Below, piece after piece: positions 6,753-12,371 of a stretch of DNA of 12,371 nt. The position numbers were made by a program, and so were the translations under genes. Origin of the DNA: Bacteroidota bacterium (GTDB taxonomy: Bacteria > Bacteroidota > Bacteroidia > Flavobacteriales > Weeksellaceae); NCBI GenBank assembly GCA_023457935.1, contig JAEXBA010000060.1:1-12371 (forward strand). The letters run 5' to 3'. How positions within the stretch are numbered: the first letter of the stretch is position 1; each line of letters starts with the position of its first letter. The notes beneath the pieces are model-generated. The model worked only from the letters and a program-made list of their open reading frames with translations. It did no database searches and was not told the DNA's origin.

Positions 6753-7772
6753 ATGAACAGACTTTTTTTTCCCGCTGCAGCAGTAATTTTACTTACTTCC
6801 TGTGCGGCGGTGAATCTTGGATACGACGGTTCCGCTTTCAAAAGTTCTTATGAATCCATCAGTTCCAATGATCTTAAGAGACATCTGATGATTATTGCTT
6901 CCGATGAAATGGAAGGGCGGGAAACCGGTTCCGAAGGCCAGAAGAAAGCCGGACTGTACATGATTGCCGAATATCAGAAAATGGGTGTTTCGCATCCAAA
7001 ATCACTTAAAGATTACTATCAGCATGTTCCAAAAGAAGCACTGAACGGAAGAAGAGGCAAATTACCAGATTCCGAGAATATCCTTGCTTTTGTTGAAGGA
7101 ACAGAAAAGCCCGACGAAATTATCGTTATTTCTGCCCATTATGATCATGTTGGAATAGGGAAGGACGGCCAGATTTACAATGGCGCCGATGATGACGGCA
7201 GCGGTACAGTTGCATTAATGGAAATTGCAGAAGCTTTTCAGATGGCAAAAAACAAAGGAAAAGCTCCGAAACGTTCGGTTTTGCTACTTCATGTCACGGG
7301 TGAGGAACACGGACTCCTCGGTTCAAAGTATTATGCGGAAAATCCGGTATTTCCTTTAGCCAACACCGTCGCAAACCTCAATATCGATATGATCGGAAGA
7401 AGCGATGCGGAAAACAAAGGGAAAGATTATGTTTATGTCATCGGTTCTGAAATGCTTTCTTCGGAACTGAAGAAAATTAATGAAGCAGCCAATAAAGCGA
7501 CTCAGAATCTTGAGCTGAATTACAAATACGATGCGCCAAATGATCCTGAAATGCTGTATTACCGTTCCGACCATTATAATTTTGCCAAAAACAATATTCC
7601 GGTGGCCTTTTTCTTCGACGGCATTCACGAAGATTATCACAAACCAACCGACGACCCCGAAAAAATTGATTACGAACTGCTGAAAAAAAGGACCCAGCTG
7701 ATTTTTGCAACTGCCTGGGAACTGGCCAACCGCGACGCAAGAATTGTTGTGGACGGAAAAAATACCCGGTAA
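6753..7772 (+). CDS. M28-family zinc aminopeptidase, predicted lipoprotein
   Basis: This 339-residue di-zinc peptidase should trim amino acids or act on peptides outside the cytoplasm. The N-terminus has a short lipoprotein signal with lipobox LTSC, giving lipidated Cys17. The M28 catalytic domain follows from about residue 40. The zinc ligands and base can be matched to the Streptomyces griseus aminopeptidase: H129 in SAHYDH (with second-shell D131), bridging D147 in GADDDGSG, general base E184 and ligand E185 in TGEEHG, D212 in NIDMIGR, and H296 in DYHKPTDDPEKI. All are present, so it should be active. The SDEMEGRETGSEG segment at 51-63 is typical of Bacteroidota members. It stands alone, divergent from the aminotransferases and closed by its own terminator. 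The ATG at 6753 fits the signal peptide. The specific substrate cannot be read from the sequence. Confidence 0.93.
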   Translation: MNRLFFPAAAVILLTSCAAVNLGYDGSAFKSSYESISSNDLKRHLMIIASDEMEGRETGSEGQKKAGLYMIAEYQKMGVSHPKSLKDYYQHVPKEALNGRRGKLPDSENILAFVEGTEKPDEIIVISAHYDHVGIGKDGQIYNGADDDGSGTVALMEIAEAFQMAKNKGKAPKRSVLLLHVTGEEHGLLGSKYYAENPVFPLANTVANLNIDMIGRSDAENKGKDYVYVIGSEMLSSELKKINEAANKATQNLELNYKYDAPNDPEMLYYRSDHYNFAKNNIPVAFFFDGIHEDYHKPTDDPEKIDYELLKKRTQLIFATAWELANRDARIVVDGKNTR

Positions 7773-7788
7773 TGGGTTTCATACAACT

Positions 7789-7825
7789 AAAAATCCTGTC
7801 TCAAAACTTGAAACAGGATTTTTTT
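7789..7825 (+). terminator. Terminator after the M28 peptidase
   Basis: An 11-bp stem, 7789-7799 (AAAAATCCTGT) paired with 7813-7823 (ACAGGATTTTT), can extend inward through TCAA/TTGA past one mismatch. It runs into a T tract ending at 7825. It lies 16 bases after the peptidase stop and 20 bases before the tRNA. The flanking A run makes it potentially bidirectional. Confidence 0.87.
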
Positions 7826-7845
7826 ATTAATAAATTTGATTTTCC

Positions 7846-7917
7846 GGCCTCATAGTTCAACGGATAGAATAGAAGTTTCCTAAACTTTAGATCTGGGTTC
7901 GATTCCCGGTGAGGCTG
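7846..7917 (+). tRNA. tRNA-Arg, anticodon CCT
   Basis: A 72-base cloverleaf folds fully by hand. The acceptor GGCCTCA pairs with TGAGGCT, bases 8-9 are TA, and the D stem is GTTC/GAAT with loop AACGGATA. The anticodon stem is GAAGT/ACTTT with loop TTCCTAA and anticodon CCT at 7879-7881. The variable loop is AGAT, the T stem CTGGG/CCCGG has loop TTCGATT, and G7917 is the discriminator. Anticodon CCU decodes AGG, hence arginine. The 3' CCA is not encoded and must be added after transcription. One wobble closes the acceptor end (G1-U72), and single G-U pairs occur in the D, anticodon and T stems. It lies between two terminator hairpins with no other tRNA beside it. Confidence 0.93.
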
Positions 7918-7921
7918 CAAT

Positions 7922-7957
7922 AAAAAAACCTGCAACAGCGCAGGTTTTATTTTTTCT
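7922..7957. terminator. Bidirectional terminator, tRNA-Arg and small lipoprotein
   Basis: A perfect 9-bp stem, 7925-7933 (AAAACCTGC) paired with 7940-7948 (GCAGGTTTT), has a six-base loop. A T-rich run follows on the plus strand, and a run of seven T's follows on the minus strand. It can therefore end the tRNA transcript on the plus strand and the lipoprotein transcript, whose stop is at 7969, on the minus strand. Confidence 0.85.
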
Positions 7958-7968
7958 GGAAAAACAGC

Positions 7969-8400
7969 TTATTTTACAATTTTATACTGCATGATGTTAT
8001 GGTAGGAATTGGCATCAAAGAAGGTAATGATTCCGTGTGATTCATCAGAAAACTCAACACTGAAATCAATTCCCTGCTGGCTTAACGTCGTAGCGTGCAG
8101 CTTGCCCGTAAGCTCGATTACAAAAGTGCCTGTATAGACATAACCGTTGTTCCACATTACCGGCATTGTTGAAGTTGTGAAGGTACCGGAGTTTGTAAAA
8201 ACAATCTGTCTTGTCGGCGGATCCGGCTCTGCAACCCAACCCAGATTGTCGTTCGGAGAATCGTAATGCGTAGCTTTCCACGTTCCCGCGATATTTTCTG
8301 CCGTGTATTTCGGTTCGGAAGACTGCTGTACGATACTCGGTTCATCTCTTCCGCATGAAAGCAGAAGCAGAACCAGGGCAAAGAATAGTATTTTCTTCAT
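7969..8400 (-). CDS. Small lipoprotein, possible lipocalin-like fold
   Basis: This encodes 143 residues starting MKKILFFALVLLLLSCG, a lipoprotein signal with lipobox LLSC and lipidated Cys16. After a Ser/Gln/Glu-rich spacer, residues from about 33 on have alternating hydrophobic and polar patterns suggesting a beta-rich domain. It contains IAGTWKATHYD and GTFVIELTG, reminiscent of the small lipocalin-like lipoproteins common in Bacteroidota. I see no catalytic motif and assign no function. An in-frame ATG at 8475 would add 25 residues, but these precede the signal peptide and overlap the perfect -7 box at 8418-8425, so the ATG at 8400 was chosen. The gene stands alone, ended by the bidirectional hairpin at 7922-7957. 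Confidence 0.85.
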   Translation of the reverse strand: MKKILFFALVLLLLSCGRDEPSIVQQSSEPKYTAENIAGTWKATHYDSPNDNLGWVAEPDPPTRQIVFTNSGTFTTSTMPVMWNNGYVYTGTFVIELTGKLHATTLSQQGIDFSVEFSDESHGIITFFDANSYHNIMQYKIVK

Positions 8401-8417
8401 ATTCGTTACTTTTTTTT

Positions 8418-8425
8418 CAAATGTA
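8418..8425 (-). promoter_or_regulatory. -7 promoter box of the small lipoprotein
   Basis: On the minus strand TACATTTG matches the Bacteroidota consensus TAnnTTTG exactly. It lies 17 bases before the ATG at 8400, the same arrangement as the box before the gene at 175. It supports the shorter start. No clear -33 element was found. Confidence 0.5.
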
Positions 8426-8471
8426 CAAAATAATAAATCTGTTTCTGAAAAAAATCTGTGCATTTCGGGGT

Positions 8472-8502
8472 ACAAAAGAATCCGCTCTTTAGAAGCGGAT
8501 TC
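8472..8502 (-). terminator. Minus-strand hairpin, second of two terminators
   Basis: A perfect 9-bp stem, 8478-8486 (GAATCCGCT) paired with 8494-8502 (AGCGGATTC), has a seven-base loop. On the minus strand it is followed by TTTTG, giving a modest intrinsic terminator. It lies about 50 bases upstream of the lipoprotein promoter and would shield that gene from read-through. Confidence 0.6.
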
Positions 8503-8539
8503 AGTAGATAAAACATCTCATTTTTTTAGTTAGACAACA

Positions 8540-8570
8540 ACAAAAAAGAGAAGGCGACAATCCTTCTCTT
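8540..8570 (-). terminator. Minus-strand terminator of the uvrA-to-hydrolase cluster
   Basis: A perfect 9-bp stem, 8546-8554 (AAGAGAAGG) paired with 8562-8570 (CCTTCTCTT), has a seven-base loop. On the minus strand it runs into TTTTGTTGTTG after the stem's own T's. It is the first strong hairpin after the hydrolase stop at 8751 and probably ends that transcript, leaving a 3' tail of about 200 bases. Confidence 0.78.
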
Positions 8571-8703
8571 AAATTTTTATATTAAGTATTAATAGTTCTG
8601 AAACGGAAGAAAGTAAAACTGTTTTCACTTTGATTCTTTATTCATTAGTAAATCTAATATTTTTTTTAATACAAAATGTGAACCAAATGTTAAAATTCAC
8701 AGG

Positions 8704-8727
8704 TTATCCACAATTTTAAGTGGATAA
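8704..8727. repeat. Inverted pair of DnaA-box-like sequences
   Basis: TTATCCACA at 8704-8712 (plus) is identical to the classic high-affinity DnaA box. On the minus strand, 8727-8719 reads TTATCCACT, one base off. The two form an inverted repeat with 8-base arms around an AATTTTAA spacer. An AT-rich tract lies just to the left. It may be a DnaA-binding site or part of a replication origin, or a chance palindrome: only two boxes are seen and dnaA is not nearby. Confidence 0.4.
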
Positions 8728-8750
8728 GTCTGATTTTCAGGCAGATAAAT

Positions 8751-9716
8751 TTACAACTGTAAACTCCTGATAAATTCCAAGCTTCGTTTTTCAGTATAAT
8801 ACACATTATTTTCATCTACAAATCCGACATGTCCGCCAAATTCGGGAATTTCCAAATGGATACACGGATTGTTTTCCGCTTCTGAGATCGGATAGCAGCT
8901 TTCGGAAAGAAAACTGTCATTTTTTGCATTAATCATCAGCGTTGGAAGTGTGATATTCTTCATAAACGGCTTGCAGCTGCACTTTTCGTAATAATCTTCT
9001 GCATCTTTGAAACCGAAGGTCTTTGAAGTATACACATCATCATACTCTTTCAGATTCCGGATGGATTTAATCCTGGCAAGTTCAATTTTATCCGGAAAAT
9101 GCTTTTGCTTGTATTTGATTTTTTGAATTAAAGTATTCTGAAAGTTTATCGAATACAGCAGATTCCTTGGTTTCAGAAGTTCAGAAGAAGAACCGCTTAA
9201 ATCACACGGAACGGAAACTGCAATCAAAACTTTTATTTCTTTTGGTACCGAATGGTTTTCACCGGCATATTTCAGGGCGATATTTCCACCTAGACTGAAA
9301 CCGTTGATCACAATTTCCGAATATTTTTTATCCTGAATTAAATGCGCAATAACCGTTTCCAAATCATCGGTTTTCCCGGAATGATAATAGAAATAATTTC
9401 GGTTCGGTTCTCCGCTGCAGCCACGGTAATTTACAGCACAAGCATCAAAACCGTTCTCATTGAAGATTTTTGCGGCTCCCAAAATGTAAGAGCGTGTTGC
9501 AGAACCTTCCAAACCGTGAAGCAGAATCACACATTTCTTCGTTTTTTCTGAGGCAAAACTCCAGTTGAGATCCAGAAAATCACCATCTTCCAGTTCCAGG
9601 CGCTCCCGAATCTGATGAACACCTTTCACTCTGCGCAGCAATGCAGAATAGAGCGTTGAGAAATCGCCGTTGCGGAAAATCGGTTTTGGACGGTATGAAG
9701 ATTCGATGACCGGCAT
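8751..9716 (-). CDS. YheT-like alpha/beta-fold hydrolase
   Basis: This 321-residue protein belongs to the YheT/ABHD1-3 family of alpha/beta hydrolases, whose members act as esterases or lipases on lipid-like substrates. The oxyanion region is LLHGLEG (65-71) and the nucleophile elbow is GFSLGG, with Ser141. The acid is Asp267 in NAKNDSFL and the base is His296 in GGHVGF, so the triad is complete. NYRGCSGEPN (96-105) matches the family's NxRGCSGxxN signature. No signal peptide or membrane segment is seen, so a cytoplasmic location is likely. The ATG at 9716 lies nine bases after the thioesterase stop. A TTG at 9725, directly abutting that stop, would add three residues and is less likely. It is the last gene of the minus-strand cluster. 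The natural substrate is unknown; the adjacent thioesterase hints at acyl metabolism. Confidence 0.9.
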   Translation of the reverse strand: MPVIESSYRPKPIFRNGDFSTLYSALLRRVKGVHQIRERLELEDGDFLDLNWSFASEKTKKCVILLHGLEGSATRSYILGAAKIFNENGFDACAVNYRGCSGEPNRNYFYYHSGKTDDLETVIAHLIQDKKYSEIVINGFSLGGNIALKYAGENHSVPKEIKVLIAVSVPCDLSGSSSELLKPRNLLYSINFQNTLIQKIKYKQKHFPDKIELARIKSIRNLKEYDDVYTSKTFGFKDAEDYYEKCSCKPFMKNITLPTLMINAKNDSFLSESCYPISEAENNPCIHLEIPEFGGHVGFVDENNVYYTEKRSLEFIRSLQL

Positions 9717-9725
9717 TTTCAGCAA

Positions 9726-10112
9726 TTATTTGATCTTGTCCAGCCAGTCAGGAGCCATTCTTTTGATTTTCTGCGTTTCGGCATCAAATAATACCCATAA
9801 AGTTCTCGAATCTACGACCAGAACATCATCCACGTAAAATTCAACTTTTCTGGGCTGCCGCAGACCTTCAGGATTTTCGGGATAGGTTTTCACCGTCATT
9901 TCTTCACCCAGATACACCTGTTTTTTATACTGAATATGATGATCCATCAAAACCCAGTAATCGTTTCTGTATTCCGTTTGATCTTTCAGTAAATTCCAGT
10001 GTTCTGCAGCGGCATCTTCCATCCAGTGAACGTACTGCACATTATTCACATGCTTATTTTTATCAAGATGATCTTCGGTAATCGTGAATGTTTTGGTGTG
10101 AACGAGTTTCAT
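9726..10112 (-). CDS. Hotdog-fold acyl thioesterase (4HBT family)
   Basis: This 128-residue single hotdog domain is the usual length for 4HBT/YbgC-FadM-type thioesterases, which hydrolyse acyl-CoA or acyl-ACP thioesters in the cytoplasm. The active-site segment is D17-KNKHVNN-24 followed by Y27 and WMEDAA, matching the family pattern Dx(n)HVNNxxYxxW with the catalytic Asp in place. The second half (LGEEMTVKTYP, RKVEFYVDDVLVVDSRTLWVLFD) gives the beta strands that wrap the central helix. The stop of the upstream membrane protease is one base before this ATG (TAAAATG), so translational coupling is likely. The hydrolase follows nine bases after its stop. The acyl chain specificity cannot be read from the sequence. 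Confidence 0.9.
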   Translation of the reverse strand: MKLVHTKTFTITEDHLDKNKHVNNVQYVHWMEDAAAEHWNLLKDQTEYRNDYWVLMDHHIQYKKQVYLGEEMTVKTYPENPEGLRQPRKVEFYVDDVLVVDSRTLWVLFDAETQKIKRMAPDWLDKIK

Positions 10113-10113
10113 T

Positions 10114-11040
10114 TTATTCTTGCTTTGTTAATGGCTCAAGTTTAAGCTCTTTATTCAACAGTTCAAAAAGTTCCTGTTCTGTTATGCCTCCTTTGGAATT
10201 CAGATAAAAATCAAGATACTCAACTTCATCCGACTGATATTTTTCCTGCAGGACCGCTTCGGTGAGAACACTTAACTTTATATTTTTTGCATCAACAACC
10301 TGAATCTTACCGTTTGGACTTTTACCAATAGTGATTTCAGTTCGTGGCTCCCGGTATGCGTGTAAAGTTGCTTCTGCAGTGAATCCCTTTTCCTGAATTT
10401 TAAAAATATTAGTATTGTCGTACATCAGAAACGGCACCGCAATCAGAATAAAGTTGAACAGAGCGTGGTAAAGAAAAGACCACCAGAAACCAAGACGGTT
10501 ACGTATATAACCAAATGTAAGGCCTGCAATAAGCTGAGAGAGCGTAATGAAAGGAATGAGCAAAATAAAAAGAGGTGTCCAGGAATTATCAAAATTGGTT
10601 AGATGAACCAAGCCAAAAAGGATCGCTACAATATAAAAAATGATGTGATAATATCGGTTCCAAGCTTTTTTTACTTTATCGTTTGACGAAACTGAATTGA
10701 GAATTATTGCAGGTAAATTCCGTTTCCATTTAAGCGGTAGGCGAAAAATAAACTCTTCCATAATTGGCGCTATAACAGCTCCAAGAAAAAGCATCATATA
10801 AAAGCCAAGATTCATCAGATCATCCGCGTACTGCAGCTCAATCATCACGTCCACCAGTTCATATACGGGAATTACAACAGCAACCGTAACAATCAGTTCG
10901 GCAAAAAGAAGAATAGTCAGGATTTTCTGCTTTTCCGCGAAAGACAGTTTTTCGTTAAAATGCTCGAACGGTTTCCTGATATATTTTAAAAAAATCTCTA
11001 TTTCGGTTCGTATGTCGCGAAAGATTTGAGTTGAATTCAT
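10114..11040 (-). CDS. CPBP-family intramembrane metalloprotease
   Basis: This 308-residue multi-pass protein carries the three CPBP (CAAX-protease/bacteriocin-immunity, Abi) motifs: E95-E96-FIF-R100, FGLVH146 and H192-ALF-N196. These supply the glutamates and histidines of the intramembrane active site. Hydrophobic segments lie at about 40-66, 78-97, 130-146, 156-180 and 186-207, consistent with the family's helix bundle in the inner membrane. An N-terminal charged stretch (1-38) and a C-terminal soluble tail of about 100 residues (208-308) extend beyond the core; the tail has beta-like TEITIGKSPNG and acidic helices. Family roles range from prenyl-protein processing to bacteriocin self-protection; none can be chosen here. 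It starts 23 bases after the uvrA stop and ends one base before the thioesterase. Confidence 0.88.
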   Translation of the reverse strand: MNSTQIFRDIRTEIEIFLKYIRKPFEHFNEKLSFAEKQKILTILLFAELIVTVAVVIPVYELVDVMIELQYADDLMNLGFYMMLFLGAVIAPIMEEFIFRLPLKWKRNLPAIILNSVSSNDKVKKAWNRYYHIIFYIVAILFGLVHLTNFDNSWTPLFILLIPFITLSQLIAGLTFGYIRNRLGFWWSFLYHALFNFILIAVPFLMYDNTNIFKIQEKGFTAEATLHAYREPRTEITIGKSPNGKIQVVDAKNIKLSVLTEAVLQEKYQSDEVEYLDFYLNSKGGITEQELFELLNKELKLEPLTKQE

Positions 11041-11063
11041 GGTTTAAAATGATGCTCTGATTA

Positions 11064-12371
11064 TTATTTCAGTTTCTCCCCAATATATTTTGCAGTATGT
11101 GATTTCTTATTTTTCGCCAAATCTTCCGGAGTTCCGGCAAAAACAACTTCACCGCCGTGTTTTCCGGCTTCCGGACCGATATCAATGACGAAATCTGCAG
11201 ATTTAATTATGTCCGGTTGATGTTCAATTACGATTACAGAATGTCCCAAATCAATCAAAGCCTGTAACGATTTCATCAGTTTCTGAATGTCGTGGAAATG
11301 CAGTCCTGTTGAAGGTTCATCAAAAATAAACAGCGTTTTTTCCGTAGTTACGCCACGAACAAGAAACGAAGCCAGTTTCACACGCTGCGCTTCACCGCCG
11401 GAAAGAGTAGAGGAAGACTGTCCCAATTGCAGATAACCTAAACCAACATCCTGAAGCGGTTTCAGTTTGGTTACAATTTTATCTTCCTTATTGTCCTGGA
11501 AAAATTCCAGCGCTTCATCAACCGTCATGTGAAGAATGTCCGAAATATTCTTATCGTCGAACTTGACTTCAAGAATTTCGGTTTTAAAACGGGTTCCTTT
11601 ACAGGTTTCGCATTCCAGTTCAATATCGGCCATAAACTGCATCGAAACATTGATAACGCCTTCACCTTTGCAGTCTTCGCATCTTCCGCCGTCAACATTG
11701 AAGGAAAAATGTTTGGTTTTGTAACCCATCATTTTCGAAAGTTTCTGTTTCGCAAACAAATCTCGGATGTCGTCGTACGCTTTCAGATAAGTTACAGGAT
11801 TGGAGCGTGAAGATTTTCCGATTGGATTCTGGTCAATCAGCTCAATATTTTTGACGAGTTTTTTCGGAAATTCAACCGAATCGTAATCGCCTTTTTTTCC
11901 GCCCATTCCAAGCTGAATTTGGATGTCGTTGGTCAGAATTTCCTTCATTAAAGTCGATTTTCCGGAACCTGAAACACCCGAAATTACAACCAGACTTTCC
12001 AGAGGAATATCCACATCAATATTTTTCAGATTGTTCTGTCGCGCACCTTTAATATGGATAAATTCTTTCCCTTTTCTTCGCGTGGAAGGAACTTTAATTT
12101 CAAGTTCTCCTGTTAAATACTTTGAAGTCAGCGTATCTGCGCCTTTCAGTTCTTTGAAATTTCCGGCAAAGACGAGTTCACCGCCCAAATATCCGGCTTC
12201 CGGACCGATGTCAATAATGTAATCTGCCGCGCGCATCACGTCTTCATCGTGTTCTACAACGATTACGGTATTTCCTAAATCGCGCAAATTTTTCAAAACC
12301 TGAATCAGATTTTCCGTATCTCTGGAATGCAGACCAATCGAAGGTTCATCCAATATATAAATGGAACCAAC
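11064..12371 (-). CDS. uvrA: UvrA, excinuclease ABC subunit A, C-terminal part
   Basis: This is the C-terminal ~435 residues of UvrA, cut by the right window edge; the full protein is about 940 residues. UvrA is the DNA-damage-recognising ATPase of nucleotide excision repair and acts as a dimer with UvrB. Numbering from the first visible residue (VGSIYILDEPSIGLH), the end of the first ATPase module comes first, including the YILDEP Walker B and the VEHDED switch. The second module has Walker A GVSGSGKST (132-140), a zinc-finger pair CEDC/CETC (Cys231, 234, 254 and 257), the LSGGEAQRVKL signature (323-333), Walker B FIFDEPSTGLH (about 348-358) and VIEHQ. All are intact. Two in-frame stops (TAATAA) close it. 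Some Bacteroidota carry two uvrA paralogues, and I cannot tell from this half which one it is. Confidence 0.96.
   Translation of the reverse strand, partial: VGSIYILDEPSIGLHSRDTENLIQVLKNLRDLGNTVIVVEHDEDVMRAADYIIDIGPEAGYLGGELVFAGNFKELKGADTLTSKYLTGELEIKVPSTRRKGKEFIHIKGARQNNLKNIDVDIPLESLVVISGVSGSGKSTLMKEILTNDIQIQLGMGGKKGDYDSVEFPKKLVKNIELIDQNPIGKSSRSNPVTYLKAYDDIRDLFAKQKLSKMMGYKTKHFSFNVDGGRCEDCKGEGVINVSMQFMADIELECETCKGTRFKTEILEVKFDDKNISDILHMTVDEALEFFQDNKEDKIVTKLKPLQDVGLGYLQLGQSSSTLSGGEAQRVKLASFLVRGVTTEKTLFIFDEPSTGLHFHDIQKLMKSLQALIDLGHSVIVIEHQPDIIKSADFVIDIGPEAGKHGGEVVFAGTPEDLAKNKKSHTAKYIGEKLK

Larger units (their letters stand above)
8401..8750. other. Gene-free 350-base AT-rich intergenic region
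   Basis: No convincing coding frame is visible on either strand. From left to right it holds the promoter of the small lipoprotein (8418-8425), two minus-strand terminator hairpins (8478-8502 and 8546-8570), a strongly AT-rich tract (about 8628-8680, including an eight-T run) and an inverted pair of DnaA-box-like sequences (8704-8727). Both flanking genes are on the minus strand, so the stretch from 8571 to 8750 would be the 3' untranslated part of the hydrolase transcript, or could hold a small RNA. Confidence 0.6.

Noticed and set aside
8401..8475. Upstream ATG extending the small lipoprotein by 25 residues
   Set aside because: It would bury the signal peptide and lipobox behind a polar extension and overlaps an exact -7 promoter box.
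8501..8521. Six-codon minus-strand leader peptide (MRCFIY) before a hairpin, resembling an attenuator
   Set aside because: It has no run of regulatory codons, and the hairpin lies upstream of the lipoprotein's own promoter, so there is nothing for it to attenuate.
9717..9725. TTG start for the YheT-like hydrolase
   Set aside because: It directly abuts the upstream stop and adds only three residues; the ATG at 9716 has normal spacing.

Overview
The window looks like chromosome from a member of the Bacteroidota, most likely a flavobacterium of the Chryseobacterium/Kaistella type. This rests on moderate AT richness, A-rich leaders with no clear Shine-Dalgarno sequences, matches to the Bacteroidota -7 box TAnnTTTG, and protein families that resemble flavobacterial versions. 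The taxon is inferred from recognition; no search was run.

Layout, left to right. The left edge (1-120) is unassigned. Next is a plus-strand pair: a small membrane-anchored conserved protein (175-702) and a soluble family I inorganic pyrophosphatase (718-1329), closed by a strong terminator. Then comes a very large plus-strand gene (1494-4250) for a membrane-integral, ion-pumping pyrophosphatase fused at its C-terminus to an OmpA-type peptidoglycan-binding domain, also closed by a terminator. Two equal-length tandem paralogues of a YbdL-like methionine aminotransferase follow on the minus strand (4296-5441 and 5538-6683). Divergent from them is a plus-strand M28-family peptidase lipoprotein (6753-7772) with its own terminator. 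A tRNA-Arg(CCT) (7846-7917) follows, with a hairpin that also ends a minus-strand gene for a small lipoprotein (7969-8400). A 350-base gene-free stretch (8401-8750) holds two minus-strand terminator hairpins, an AT-rich tract and an inverted pair of DnaA-box-like sequences. The right third is a compact minus-strand cluster: uvrA (C-terminal part only, running off the right edge), a CPBP-family membrane protease, a hotdog-fold thioesterase and a YheT-like alpha/beta hydrolase.

How the genes fit together. Two genes in a row use pyrophosphate: one enzyme hydrolyses it without energy capture, the other should couple hydrolysis to cation export. The terminator between them suggests separate expression. 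The pump shows the K+-dependent signature, and its ionisable glutamate sits in helix 5 instead of helix 6. I recall this as the flavobacterial H+-pump arrangement. Its C-terminal OmpA domain should lie in the periplasm, so the pump may be tethered to the cell wall. The aminotransferases probably act in methionine salvage; one copy carries substitutions next to the catalytic lysine. The uvrA-to-hydrolase cluster is packed tightly enough to be one transcript, although the functions are not obviously related.

I see no CRISPR array, insertion sequence, phage gene or toxin-antitoxin pair. The most unusual item is the pump-OmpA fusion with its relocated glutamate. I cannot claim it is undescribed; related fusions may already exist in flavobacterial databases.
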